A stretch of 64,000 nucleotides of DNA from Hormiphora californensis (Eukaryota > Ctenophora > Tentaculata > Cydippida > Pleurobrachiidae), in NCBI GenBank assembly GCA_020137815.1, contig CM035355.1, positions 595,451 to 659,450 of the forward strand. Direction: 5' to 3'. Below the pieces are notes generated by a model. That model saw nothing but the letters and a program-made list of their open reading frames with translations, did no database searches and was not told the DNA's origin. Position 1 is the stretch's first letter. Each line of letters starts with the position of its first letter. Below are positions 35,201 to 57,105 of the stretch, piece by piece. Position numbers and translations under genes: made by a program.

Positions 35201-36060
35201 ATGGGCATCATGTGAAACACACTCTGACACCGTATCATAGTGAACCATGCAGGCCATGTTTCCCCACGTTTCCCCACATATGCCCTGATAAAACCGGGGA
35301 TAACGGGCAAAAAAATCCTTTTTTTTTTCAAATTTTCCCGATAGAAAAACCCCTTTCGCTGTGCTACGTTAAAAAAAAGAAGGCATTTCACACCGATTGT
35401 CTATCGACAGGGGCAGCTCCATAGTGATAGTTTCTCTCTCTCTCTCCCCTTTCTTTCACCATCTTTCTCTCTAATTTCTCTGATTGTATAGTTAGTACTC
35501 CGAATTTATTTAAGCTCTTCCATTCAGTTTCAATTTGTGCTGTGGCTAATATATGTATGTCAATATGATAGCACATGTCTAAAACCCTTTTTACACTTTT
35601 TTAATCTGATTTTTTTTTTCAGTTTGTTCGTACTTTTGTTCTTTTTGCTCCTCCTTCTCTTCTTTCCTCTATCCCGGGCCTCTCTTTTTCTTCTTTTTAC
35701 TCGAAAATTGTCCCTTTTATGAAATTGAAAAGGGGAGAGACAAAAACGGGTCAAAGAGAAAGAGAGGGATCTGAGAGAGAGAGAGGAAGAGGAGAGAGAG
35801 AGGAAGAGAAGAGAGGGAGAGAGAGAGGGGAGGGGGAAGAGAGAGAGAGGGGGGGAGTTTTAGTTTTTTTTTAAAACTTTTTTTTTGGAAAAAGGGACTG
35901 TACTCAGGTCTGCAAAGTATAAGATGAATTAAAGAATACCACTCTGTCGACAGTGCATTGACAGGGGATAACTTGACTGTATACCAGCGTCAGCATCATG
36001 GTGTTCTTCCCCCGTTAAAAACCCCCGGGGGTCTGCTGATATATACCAGAAAAGTGTCCC
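32280..36060. other. Second homopolymer-rich, probably low-quality region
   Basis: Repeated runs of 3-9 identical bases, as at 32560-32780, 33120-33440, 33840-34420, 34500-34760 and 34890-34990. T/C-only and A/G-only stretches sit at 33850-34370 and 35750-35860. A few islands read normally (for example 35040-35230). No gene could be supported; any gene here would be unreadable. Confidence 0.65.
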
Positions 36061-36439
36061 CTTTTTTTTGCAGAGGCCATATTTTCCCCCCACTTGGGAA
36101 GTGTATCCCCTTTTCATGGTTCCCTCTATCTGGCTTAGTTTCAGAACAATTAGAATGTGGAGTTCGGTGGGGCTGGATGTGGAGTGGGGGGAAGGGTAGG
36201 TGCAGCCCGGATTGGGGGAGTGGGGGAGGAGTTTCTGCAGGAGATATAAGATCTGTTTGTGGGGGAGGGAATAGCAGAATTGAGAGAAGAGACAATGGAT
36301 AGATCGAGGTCCTGGCTTACCTACGCCAAGTTCAACTAGCAGCAGCACTTGGTAGCTACTACTTATACTGCTTTATGGTCTACTTCTTTGTGTTGTATGT
36401 TTCATCACCTAACGCTGAGAGCTCCAAGCTTGCTCCCCT

Positions 36440-36452
36440 TCCCTCTCTCCCT

Positions 36453-36507
<55 letters not shown>

Positions 36508-36508
36508 A
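36440..36508. repeat. (C)n-(CT)n microsatellite
   Basis: A C run followed by CT dinucleotides. Confidence 0.9.
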
Positions 36509-36519
36509 ATACATATATT

Positions 36520-38100
36520 TTCTATTTGAACTTCAAACTTATTTCTGATTATGTGAGGTATCAGGTAGGTCGTCATTCGGCATTTCATTCTTATATGCTG
36601 CATATGGTTGAAACAAGCATCTATCTCCCTAGTGGGTTCCCCAAACCCAGGCACTCTTTAGAAGAAGAAGAAGCAGCATCTGTCTGATACGGGATGAGAT
36701 TCGAGATGTATGTGAAAGTAGGAAACGGTGTAAGATATTGTTGATGAAGTCGTACAGACTTATCTCACAAAATACTACTCCCTCCGAACCAGTTTTAGTC
36801 ATGTACATGTAGCATGACTCAAACAAGTCAAACTAGAAAACTGTACCTGTTTTTAGAAACCTATGTACGTGATATTATATATCTTCCCCGCAATAGATTC
36901 ATCCTTTCATCCGGTTACAATACCGTCGAAATCCATCTCCCAGTGATTCATAACTAGTCTGTTTTCCCATCTTGAACTCTCTATCTCTCTTTAGCATTTG
37001 GTATCCATCTCTCTCCCTGCTCTCTTTCTCTCTCTTTTTCTCGCTATCTCTCTCTCTGTCTTCACGTCCAGCGACCGCCTGCCGACTGTACGGTCAACGT
37101 AGTGATAGTTTTTAACCCACCCTAATCTGATTTGAAACTGAGGAAGAGAGAGAGACTGAAAGAAAGAGAGAGAGAGAGAGGGGGAGAGAGAGAGAGAGAG
37201 GGAGAAGGTTTGTACACACTAGAGAATGACCTGGTGGTGAATGCACACATGTGTTACACGGCTCTTCTGTTGTCTACTCTTCTTACCGGTAGACACTTGT
37301 AGCAATAACAAGCACAGAAATCGTACCTACTATGATAACTACCTCCCAATATGTTGAATTTTATTTGTTTTAAGATCATTAAGCAGCCTTCTAGCTGCTT
37401 CTGTTTCAATGACCCCTAGCTATACTATACTAGGTTGTTTACTCCCCCATACAAATAGTTTTGAATATATGACGTCATAGTTTCGTAGCAACGTTCAGTT
37501 TAGTTTCCACTTTGTGGTTTTTTAATCGGCATTCTGTAATCGTCTGATCCTTTTGGGGAATTTAGATTCCAAAACCTGCAGTTAGCCCAACCACAGAACT
37601 GTTTCACCCTCGTTTCCTAACGATTCTGTAACGTCACAATTGCAGTGGACATGTGATCCGCGATTTCAAAATCTTCACGTCCACATCCCAGTTTCTTTTT
37701 CAGTTTTGTTTTCACCACATTAACCATTTATTGATTTAACCGTCCCACTTCCCCTAATGTGAAGCTGAGCAGGTAATAGCGCCATACCGGTCAACACCAC
37801 CACCACCGTGTAGAGAGAGAGATCAGTTGCTGAACATGAGGTATGTTTATAATTTATATCTGCATTCTGGTCCAGTCAGCCTTGATCTACCGGACCCTCG
37901 GCAGAGCGCGTTGCGAAAAATGCAGCGTGAGTCAGTCAAGATATGGTATCACCCATTCTATGGCCACGGTTTATTTGTCCCCAGAACTTATCTGATCCTC
38001 CCTAGGTTTGAACTGCGATGGAGCACATGAGAGAACGAGGCGGTAACGATGTGAGCTACAGCGGGAGACTTGCTACCATGAGAGGAAACAGATCTTCCAG
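36520..38100. other. No gene recognised
   Basis: Ordinary-looking sequence with CT patches at 36978-37060 and GA patches at 37141-37205. A short plus frame at 37827-38030 has no motif. Upstream exons or the promoter of the Kv gene may lie here. Confidence 0.4.
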
Positions 38101-38240
38101 CTTGACCAGGCAGCAAGCAATACCGAGGTAGGTACTTGACCAGGCAGCAAGCAATACCGAGGTAGGTACTTGACCAGGCAGCAAGCAATACCGAGGTAGG
38201 TACTTGACCAGACAGCAAGCAATACCGAGTTAGGTACTGC
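38101..38240. repeat. 34-bp tandem repeat, four copies
   Basis: Unit CTTGACCAGGCAGCAAGCAA followed by TACCGAGGTAGGTA. The last copy has two substitutions. It lies about 150 bp upstream of the first Kv exon seen. Confidence 0.95.
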
Positions 38241-38389
38241 ATTGTCTCATATAAGACTGTCCTCTCCGCAGCAGGCCTTCGGCCCGGTACGGCTACGCGA
38301 GGCCGCGTATGATATATCATAGTGTTAGAGTTGTTAGAGTCGTGTAGTTTTTACTGCGGCCAGGGTAACACCCCTCTTTCACCCCTCAG

Positions 38390-41445
<3,056 letters not shown>

Positions 41446-41581
41446 GTACATATCGACCCGACTCACTGGACCCATAATATAATACCCAGATGAGTGGTTT
41501 CTCACGCGTGAATGTTATAGCGGGCTTGCAAAACTTCCGACTTACATAATTCTAGTTTAATTCTCTTTTAATTCATAATAC

Positions 41582-41640
41582 AGTCGGACCCCGATTTAAC
41601 GCCCCCTGATTTAACGGACCCCGATTTAACGCAGGGATAA
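41582..41640. mobile_element. Solo end of the CAGTCGGACCCCGATTTA MITE family
   Basis: TACAGTCGGACCCCGATTTAACG, with the GATTTAACG core repeated twice more. No matching right end was found; the 51-bp repeat array follows directly. Confidence 0.6.
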
Positions 41641-41649
41641 TTTCCCCCG

Positions 41650-42560
41650 ATATTCCACTCACCTGAGAGTTTTCTATTCCTCGTGACATCTGGTCGACAA
41701 TATCACCACTCACCTGAGAGTTCTCTATTCCTCGTGACATCTGGTCGACAATATCACCACTCACCTGAGAGTTCTCTATTCCTCGTGACATCTGGTCGAC
41801 AATATCACCACTCACCTGAGAGTTCTCTATTCCTCGTGACATCTGGATCTGGTCGACAATAGCTACCACACCTGAGAGTTCTCTTACCATCCTCTGACAA
41901 TCTGGTCGACAATATCACCACTCAACATCAACCCACTCACCCAAAACCTGAGAGTTCTTATTCTCGTGACATCTGGTCGACAATATCATCACCACTCACC
42001 TGAATACGTTCCCTCTTTTTCCTTTCCTTCCTCGTGACATCTGGTCTGGTCGCAATATCTACCACTCACCTAAGTTTTTTATTCTATCCTTCCGCTCGTC
42101 GTGACATCTGTCAAACAATATCCCACTCACACCCTGAGAAGTTTCTCCTATTCCATTCCCTTGTGATGTACATCTGGTCGACATATCACCAGCATTATAT
42201 GCTCTATTCCTTGTTGACATCTGGTCGACAACTATCACCCCCTCACCCTATAGTTTCTCCTATTCCTCGTGACCTCTGTCGACAATATCACCACTCACAC
42301 CTGAGAGTTTTCTATTTCCTCGTGACATCTGGTCGACAATATCAACCACTCACCCCGACCCAGAGTTTTTCATATTCCTCGTGACATCTGGTCGACAAAT
42401 ATCATTACCACTCCACCTGAGAGGTTCTCTATTCCCGTGACATCTGGTCGACAATATCACCTACTTCACCCTTACGAGTTCTTTTCTCTATTCCTATTTG
42501 TTCCATTCCTTTTCTACTATTCCGCGTGAAATCCTGGTCGTCTACATATCACACACCACT
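41650..42560. repeat. 51-bp tandem repeat, clean on the left and decaying to the right
   Basis: Unit ACCTGAGAGTTCTCTATTCC then TCGTGACATCTGGTCGACAATATCACCACTC. The first four or five copies (41660-41860) are nearly identical. From about 41860 on, copies contain many scattered 1-3 bp insertions and deletions while keeping the same motifs. Because 51 is divisible by three, minus-strand frames stay open; these are not genes. Confidence 0.9.
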
Positions 42561-42904
42561 CATCCTGGCTCCTCGTCAAACCAGGTCGTGAAAGAGAGGT
42601 TCTTCAGTGCATTATTAACCCTCTGCACCCCGGCTCTAGGTTTCATCCCTTCCCAACATCAATTGTACCACCCCAGTTTTGTGGGCTAGAAAAGAAATCC
42701 ACCCTGCCAGACATGACCGCTATAATGTGGGCAGGCAATAGGTAATTAAAACATTCAGTCGTTTTTGTGGGGCTTTTTCTTGAACATCCTAGCCCACTAA
42801 CTTTAAAAACGATGCATCTGAACAAATTGTTCTGTTTGAAAAGAGAGGGGTTGGCTAGATATAGTTTGTAGTAAAGATATAACCTTTCCACTCAGACTGA
42901 CATT

Positions 42905-43205
42905 AGTTGTCTGCATGTAAACAGGGTGGAACCATGTCTGCATGTAAACAGGGTGGAACCATGTCCATGTAAACAGGGTGGAACCATGTCCATGTAAAAA
43001 ACAGAGGGTGGGAACCATGTCCAGATGTACATATTATTATGGTAATTTTTGGAGGTGTAATTAGGACTAGGAGTGGAACCATGTCCATGTAAACAGGGTG
43101 GAACCATGTCCATGTAAACAGGGTGAACCATGTCCATGTAAACAGGGTGGAACCATGTCCATGTAACAGGGTGAATGAACCATGCCTAGTACAGGGTGGA
43201 ACCCC
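42905..43205. repeat. ~25-bp tandem repeat
   Basis: Unit CCATGTAAACAGGGTGGAAC followed by CATGT, about nine copies with indels and one 55-bp interruption (43022-43076). Confidence 0.85.
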
Positions 43206-43399
43206 ATAAAGCAAACTTCGAGAATGTGCAGATAAAACTCTTAATAAAGAGGGCTAGCTATGGGTCGCTTCTGTGTATGTGGCTCTTTCTTGAACATACA
43301 ATGCCCGATACACAAAACAAGTGAGAGCCACAATTTGAATTCGTGTGCAGTAGGTTGCAGTAGATCCAGAGACTCTGACAGAGAGACTAAAAAAGAAGC

Positions 43400-45400
43400 G
43401 AGAGACAGATTCAAGAGGCTATATTAGATAGATGGAAATGAGAGAAAAAGAGACAGAGATAGAAAGATATATAGAGAGAGAGAAGAGAGCGACTCTCTCT
43501 CTCTCCCCTCTCTCTCTCGGCCGCGCTACTTTTCTCTCTCTCCTCTCCTCGCCCCTCTCTCTTCCCTCTCCTCTCTTCCTTTTCTTCTTTCTTCTGCTAA
43601 CTCTCTACCTCTCCTGCGGTCTCTGTCATTCTTCTCCTCTACTGCCCCCTCTTTTTCTCCGCTTTTTGTCTACTTCTGACTGGCTGAGGGTTTTTATTCT
43701 TTAAGGGGTTGTTCTCTTTAACATTCCCCATCTTTCTCTTGTCTGTCGGTTTCATGTCGTCTCTTGTTTCTGCACTCCGGCGTAGGGAGGGTGGTCGAGA
43801 GGATGTGCGCCTCCGCGTCTTCCATATAGGTTGGGTATCTCTTCTCTTCATGTTTTGCAGTCGTTCTCCTTTTGTCGGTCTCCAGGCAGGTTTTTCCGTC
43901 TTCATCTCTCCTTTTTTTCCGTTTTCTTCGGGTGCCCTCTTCGTCAATGTCTCATCTCCTATTTTCTCGCGGTTTTGGAGTCCCGTGAAGATCCTTTTTG
44001 AGTTTTTTTTGGGATTAATAATTGGAATGGTCCGTTGCCGCTCTCGTTCTTTTCACCGTGCCTTGGGGTGTTCCTCGAGGGAGTATTCCGTGTTCTCGTT
44101 CCGTCTCTTATCTTTTTTTATTTTTTCTTGTTCTCCTGGCTTGTTTTTTTGTGCCTTTATGTTTTTTTTTTTTTGCTTTTGTTCTGTCCGAGACTTCTTC
44201 CTTGTCTTTTTTTTCCCTGGGTCGTCGGCATCGAGCACGGTGGGGGCTGCTGTGTAAGGGGATCGGGCTTCTCTTTGCGGGCTCGACTCCTACTTCCTGT
44301 CAGGCTTCTTTCGTTTTTCTGCGTGACTTTTATTGGATTTTTTTTTCTCTCTCTCTTTCTGCTTGTTTTCCTCTCGTTCGCTTTTTCTCCCTTTTCTCTT
44401 ATTTTTTCATGTTTGTTTGTTCTTCCTGAGTAGGTAAGTATGGTGGCTTATCTCTTCTTCTCTGCTCCGCGACTCGGCTTGCACGGCCCTGTTTCAAAAA
44501 GGCTTTTTCCTCTTCAACGGGACGAATGACATATTCCTTTCTCTCCTCCTCTTCGTCTCGGTGGCTACCGCCCTTTTCTCGCTCCCGTTCTCTCCTCTTT
44601 CACCCCTTCATCCCCCTCTACCCCCTTTGTTGTTGAGTAAAATGAGTGTTGCGTAAAATAGAACAGGAAAGTAAAAAATAAAAAACACGACCAAAAATCT
44701 CATAACAAACCCTTCTCACCCCCCTCCCCCCTCCTCCCCCTTTATCGCCTCCTGTTCCCTCTTTTTCTTTCTACTTCTTCCTCTTCCTCCCGCTTTTCCC
44801 TTTTCCCCCACATGTGCAAATTATCCACCAATCACAAGGAAACTCGTCCTCCCCTGCCCTCTAAACTTCGCTCCCTACATCAGCCGCTTCACGCCTTTTG
44901 GATCTTTTCTGCGCTTTCTTCTATTGTTGTCGGTTCTCTCTTCCTTACTGATTTCTGGCCCATTTAATGTCTTGTATGTTCTTACTTATGTCCCCATTGA
45001 CTTGTGGCCTGGGGTTCCCTCTCCAGTCGCCGCTTCTTAGCGCTGTCCTCTTTAAACATAAATACTGAAATAGCACATAGTTTCCCCTGGCAAACGTGGT
45101 TTGGCTGGGTAATTAGCATGTGATTTGGACATACTGACCTAATTACCCCTAATTAAACACCAATTATTACAGTTCAACCGTAACTTCTTTTTTCTATATG
45201 CTTTATAATTTTTAGTTGTTTTTATTTCTTGCTGTTAGCCTTGGCTTTTTTCCTTTGTGCTTTTCTTTGTTTACGTGGACATTTTTCTGGGGTGTCGACT
45301 TAGTCTATGTTTTCTTGGGAGGTTTGTATCCTTCTTGTTTTGTTGGAGACGGAGTCACATTGTCACTATTTACTAAACACTCGCACCCGTCGCTCTGATA
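43400..45400. other. T- and CT-rich sequence, no supported gene
   Basis: Starts with GA then CT tracts (43440-43600), followed by Phe/Leu/Ser-rich frames in all plus frames (43709-44433) caused by T-rich composition. No Kv S4, pore or S6 signature was found by eye. Confidence 0.5.
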
Positions 45401-47560
45401 CTCCTCCACTCTTCAAGCACTGACCCCATCCTCCCCCTAATTTACGCCCACCCATACCCTAACTCCTCTTACCATCTCTTATCTTCCCTACCATCCTCCA
45501 TTCCTGGGATGCCCCCTCTCACCCATTATTACGCCATCGCGCCATCTCTCAGCTTTTAACCTACCCTCCCATTTACTCTTCCATATTCAGCCTATTACCC
45601 CCTACTCTGCTCCATTTACTTCTGCCTCCATCTCTCAATACCCTACCTCCCATATTTAACTCCATCCCTCTCTGCTACCCAGCTCCCCTACCTTCCATTT
45701 TACTCCAATCTCTCAGCTTCCTACCCTCTTCCCATTACCTTCTCTATCCTCATCACCAAACTAACTAAACACCAGGCCTAATTTCTTCCAGCTATTTTGA
45801 TTCATCCATCTCTCAAGCTCTCCTACCTCCCATTTACAACTTACCATCTCTCTAGCCTTCCCTGCCCTCTTCCTATTTTATCAAACTCCACCCCCAGCTA
45901 CCCTACAACCTCCCTTGACTCCATCTGACGAATATCAGACTTATTCATAAAGAGCACTAACCGAGTCCCTGGCTCCCATTTCTCTCCCATTTGACTCTGT
46001 TCTTCAGCAATTCCACTACCAGAAGACTCCCATATATATTGTATCCATCCCCTCAGCTTTCCTACTTAACCTTAGAATTTACCCTAGATCTTGTCAGACC
46101 ATCTTACCTTTCCTACACTCCACTTCCCTCATTCTTACCCCGACCCTCCACATATTTGAATCAATCTCTCACTTTCCCCCCTACCTTCCCATGTACCTTC
46201 GTGACTGTACGACAGCCCCTTTCCCTCAGCTTCCCTTAACCCTCTTCAATTTTAGTACTCAATCTCCTTCAGCTATCCCACACTAACATTCCTCCGTCCC
46301 CCGCATCCCATTTACCTCGTCTCCCTCATCACATCGTCTTTCTCCTCCTACCTTTTCCCCAGAGGTGACGATCGAGAGATACTCGCAGGCCCTAGTCCCG
46401 ATCAATCGTCCCATTGAGACACTCCCAGCCGCCAACAGCGTAGTGACCCGCCCCGATCCCATTACCCATGGGCCCTACCTTGATTCCGGTCACTACTCTG
46501 AATGGCGCCTACCCTACCTCCCATTTAAACTTACGACCCTCTCCATCTCCAGCTTCCTACCCCTCCCATTTACTCTTCCACTCTCAGCTTCCCTACCCCA
46601 CCTCCCATTTACTCACTCCATCCCGCAGCTTCCCTACCGCCCATTTACTCTATCTCTCAGCTACCCAACCACCCATTCTCCATTTCTCAGGCTTTCCTAC
46701 CTCCTCCCATTGCTCCATCCTCTCCAGCTTCCCTACCTCCCCTTTACTCCACTCCAAACCATCTCTTCAGGGGTCGCCTGTTCGGCTCCCTTCTCAGCTG
46801 GCGCTCCCTGTGCCCGGTTCTTGCATCTCGCTCTGTCGCTCCCTGTGAGTAGGGTAGCTAATAGATGAGTCATGGGGAGGTTGGGTAGGCTGAGAGATGG
46901 CGTCCCTGTAGGTAGGCCGCTTAAGAGCTGGCGTACACTTGTGCAGTTCGTGACTCTTCGTCTCTTTCTATAACTGTTCGGTCTTTCCTGGTCTGAGAGA
47001 TGGAGTAAGTGGAGGTGAGGGTATCTGAAAGATGGGTAAATGGCAGGTAGGGAAGCTTAGATATGGAAGTAAATGGGATGTGGTATGCTGATCGAGATTA
47101 ATTAGTATTGTAGTTAAGCTGAATATTTAGTAAATGGGACTAGGGTAGCTGAGGAGATGGATTGCATGGGAGGGATAGGTTGTTATGGTCAGGTGCTACT
47201 AATGGAGTAGCTTAGTTTAGGGTAGCGGAGAGTGTACCTATGATTAGGGGTAGGGTAGCTGAAAGATGGAGTTGATGAGGGCTAGGGAAGCATAGAGATG
47301 GAAACGATTATGGATAGGGATTCCCTACCCCTAATTGTTTCCATCTCTATGCTTCCCTAATAGGGAAGCTGAGAGATGGAGTAGATGAGGAGTAGGGTAG
47401 CTGAGAGATGGACTAGATAAGGGGTAGGGTAGCTGAAAGATGGAGTAGATGAGGGGTAGGGTAGCTGAAAGATGGAGTAGATGAGGGGTAGGGTAGCTGA
47501 GAGATCGAGTTGATGAGGGGTAGGATAGCTGAGAGATGGAGTAGATCAAGATCAAGAAAT
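45400..47560. repeat. ~30-bp minisatellite that changes orientation
   Basis: 45400-46350 and 46500-46760 hold error-rich copies of a unit like CCATTTACTCCATCTCTCAG CTTCCCTACCTC. From about 46860 to 47300 error-rich copies appear as the reverse complement. 47345-47555 holds seven clean reverse-complement copies (GAGATGGAGTAGATGAGGGG plus TAGGGTAGCT). A small inverted pair with CATCTCTATGCTTCCCTA lies at 47283-47362. Confidence 0.8.
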
Positions 47561-47562
47561 AT

Positions 47563-48220
47563 TTGATTCGGCACCGACCCTCTCTCTACTCCTCGATGTT
47601 TCCCGCCATGTTCTGCAGCTGCTGTGTGAGAGTTGAACGCGAGCGCGTCAATAACATGACACGACATGCAACACGACATGCAACACGACATGCGAGATGC
47701 GAATTTCATTATTTTGAAGTTTTGTGGGGTTGCGATTTTTGTTTTAGGTCGGAGAGTGAAACGGCCGGTACAGTGGTAAACTAGATTAAAAACTGTACGC
47801 CTCGTTAGACGGCGATTTTTCCTATCTTGTCTGGTTCCTGAGATATGGCCCCCTAAAGAGTTGGTGTCTCAAACTGCTGAATCGGGGTCACGCGAGGAAA
47901 ATGGGCATCAGTTTGCGTGTACTGCTCCGTTTTTCACGGGACTTGAACGAGGGTGACGGCAAGAGTCTCACCTATTACATGGTATCCTTACATTGTGTAT
48001 TAAATCTAAAATGACTGAGCAGCATGCTTGTTAATGAACCTTGACGTGTTTGCTTGTCTCGCAAGCGCGCTTGCGACTAGCAAACACGACATGCAGTTCA
48101 CACCCTGCTACAGCGCGCGTTCAATGTTCGCGCGAAGACCCCTCTCCCGAGAGGTTGAGCGATGGCGCGTTACGTACAAATCACAATTTTCAAGAGTGAT
48201 TAGCTGGCTAAATGTGATTC
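47563..48220. other. No gene recognised
   Basis: A short ACGACATGCAAC repeat (47660-47693) and several GCGC-containing palindromes near 48058-48140. The last exon(s) of the lipase gene should lie at or left of here but were not found. Confidence 0.45.
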
Positions 48221-48224
48221 TTAC

Positions 48225-54877
<6,653 letters not shown>

Positions 54878-55175
54878 TTTGAATTCAAATAGAATTCAAT
54901 AAACTTATCAAACCCTATTTATTTTACCTCTCAGTTGATCGTCGGGTAAGCTTTTGCTCTGCCGGGGGAGCAGCCACCATATCTTATCTATCTCTAACTC
55001 TCTCTATCTCTCTCTCGATCCTCTCCCCTCTGTCACCAGGACATGCTAGAAAATATAGAATGAACATTAGTTCGATCTTTGTTATACGTCTCTTGAACCC
55101 CTTTACAAGAGTCAAGAGTCTTGGTTTGATGTAGAGAGGCGGAGGGTTGAAGCGGGGGGGGGGGGTAATTTTAAT

Positions 55176-55213
55176 AAAGGTTTCGTAGTCAGACAGAAGA
55201 CTACGAAACCTTT
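55176..55213. repeat. Perfect 15-bp stem hairpin
   Basis: AAAGGTTTCGTAGTC and GACTACGAAACCTTT separated by AGACAGAA. No T-run follows and no histone stem-loop features are present. It lies upstream of the lipase start. Confidence 0.85.
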
Positions 55214-55429
55214 GTTTAACTACGGTAGTCTTCTGCCAGTTCTGCAAATACCATCGGTTTGTTTGTTTGTTTGTTTTGAACACAATCTCTACGTTCTGTG
55301 CTTACTGCTTACCCAATACCAAAAGGCCAGAGAAGACGAGGAAGGAGAGCTCTGCTCATAGAATCTTAGGAAATTAACCTACACAGAATTTAATTAGACT
55401 TGAAGCCTTCGTAAGATGCTTTTAGTACG

Positions 55430-56945
55430 AGAGAGAGACAGAGATAGAGATCAATGGTCACAGAGAGAGAAAAAGATCACAGAGAGGGAGAGAGAGAGAG
55501 ATCTCACAACAAGTGAGATAGAGAGATCACAGAGAGAGAAAGAGATAGATATCTGGGATAAGATCTCCTGGAGACAAGGGTATCTCGAGAGAGAACAAAT
55601 CATAATTAAACCACCCCCACGTACTACTACTAAAGTTTATCTCAAGAATGTTATAGATTTTGGTTGACAAGACACCAAGATATTTGTGAGGGAGATCCGA
55701 GATATGAGAGAGTGATGAGTGAGGGAGATATGTGAGGGAGATATGTGAGAGATGTGTGAGGAAGATATAGAGATATCAGAAAGAGTGCGTGATGAGAGAG
55801 TGGTGCGACAAGGTCCTTGTTGAGGAGCTGACATGTGTGTTTGATTGGATGAGAAGTGTGCTGCAGACGGACTACTCACGAGCGGGCAAAATTACCAGTT
55901 CATGATACACTAACGAGAGAGAGGAGAGAGAGATGCAGCGAGGTTGGTGAGTAGTCGAGAGAGCAGAGAACCCCTATTGCATTGCGGTATGACGCAGGCC
56001 GAGAGAGCTCCGAGAGGCGAACGAAGAAACCCGAGAGAAGAGAGACGGTCGGAGAAAGGAACTCAACGAAAACAGAGCGAGAGAAGACGAGAGAGACGAA
56101 GACGACCACCAATCGAAAGAGAGAGACATCCGAGAGATGATGCAAGCGGAGCCACGCACTCGGCGAGAGAAGTAGAGAGAACGACCTGAGGAGACAGACG
56201 CACAGCACTGAGAGAAGGAGAGTGAGTCGAGACCAAAGAGCGAGAGTGGACGAAGATGGAAACTCCAGAGAGAGAGGGGAGATGGAGAGAGACAACGATG
56301 AGGAGACGCAGAGTTAACACGAAAGAGCAGAGAGAGAGAGAGAGCACCACGGCTAGACGGAGGGATGAGAGAGACTCAATAGAGCGGTTTGAGCGATCGC
56401 CTCATGAGAGTTGACGAGACGACAACATGCACAGACCGAAGCGAACCATGAGTCAAGAACCACGAGATGCAACCCAGAGGGAGAAGGAGATGGAAGAAGA
56501 GAAGAGACAGAGGACTGATAGAACGAGAGTGGATCTGCCCAGTGAGAGGAGACAGAGAGAGAGAGAAAGGAGAAGACGGGATGATGAGAGAGGAGAGACG
56601 AGAGACGAGAGAGAGTAACGAGAAAGAAGAGATGGACAGCGGGAGATGAGAGGACGGAGACTAAGAGCCAGAGAGAAAGAAGCAATGAGGAGAGTAGAGG
56701 GAGGAGTGACTTTGAGAGAGAGAGAGAACCGCAGACTGACGGACGAGCTGCCCCACCGATGCTCGCGTAAGAAAGAGAGAGATGAAAGATAGAGAGGGAG
56801 CGATGAGAGCGAGGAAAGTGGATGCAGGAGAGGAGAAGAGAAGAGGAGAAAGAGAGAGCGATGAAGGAGCAGAGCCCCCGCGCCGACTAACAGGGAGAGA
56901 GCGGATCGAGAGAGAGAGAGAAGAGGACGAGACCCCAAAGCAACG
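55430..56945. repeat. Degenerate GA-rich region
   Basis: About 1.5 kb dominated by GAGA with frequent random-looking interruptions. Reading frames on both strands are Arg/Glu- or Leu/Ser-rich shadows. It may be an old microsatellite or an error-rich consensus of one. Confidence 0.75.
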
Positions 56946-57105
56946 TTGTATACACTGATCACACGCTACCTACGGTTGTACAAGTACAGAGCTGCAGAGG
57001 GTTGTCTACATCTCACGACTCTGACCACGGGCGTTCATCTTTGTCTGTTAGTATTGCAGTTTGTTTTAGGGTGAATTTGTCTGCTTATCTCCATGTGTAA
57101 TGCAG

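Noticed and set aside
35046-35240. Normal-looking plus frame within the low-quality block
   Set aside because: Only 64 codons, no family signal, and partly made of a duplicated ATATGGGCATCA segment.
41573-41890. 105-codon minus frame with a 17-residue repeat
   Set aside because: It is the 51-bp intronic or intergenic repeat read in an open frame; copies to the right lose the frame at once.
43709-44433. Hydrophobic Phe/Ser-rich frames that could mimic Kv S4-S6
   Set aside because: All three plus frames look alike because of T-rich composition; no Arg-every-third-residue S4 and no TVGYG-type pore was found.
55900-56962. Long Leu/Ser-rich minus frames
   Set aside because: They arise from GA-rich sequence; no initiation or splice context and no domain.
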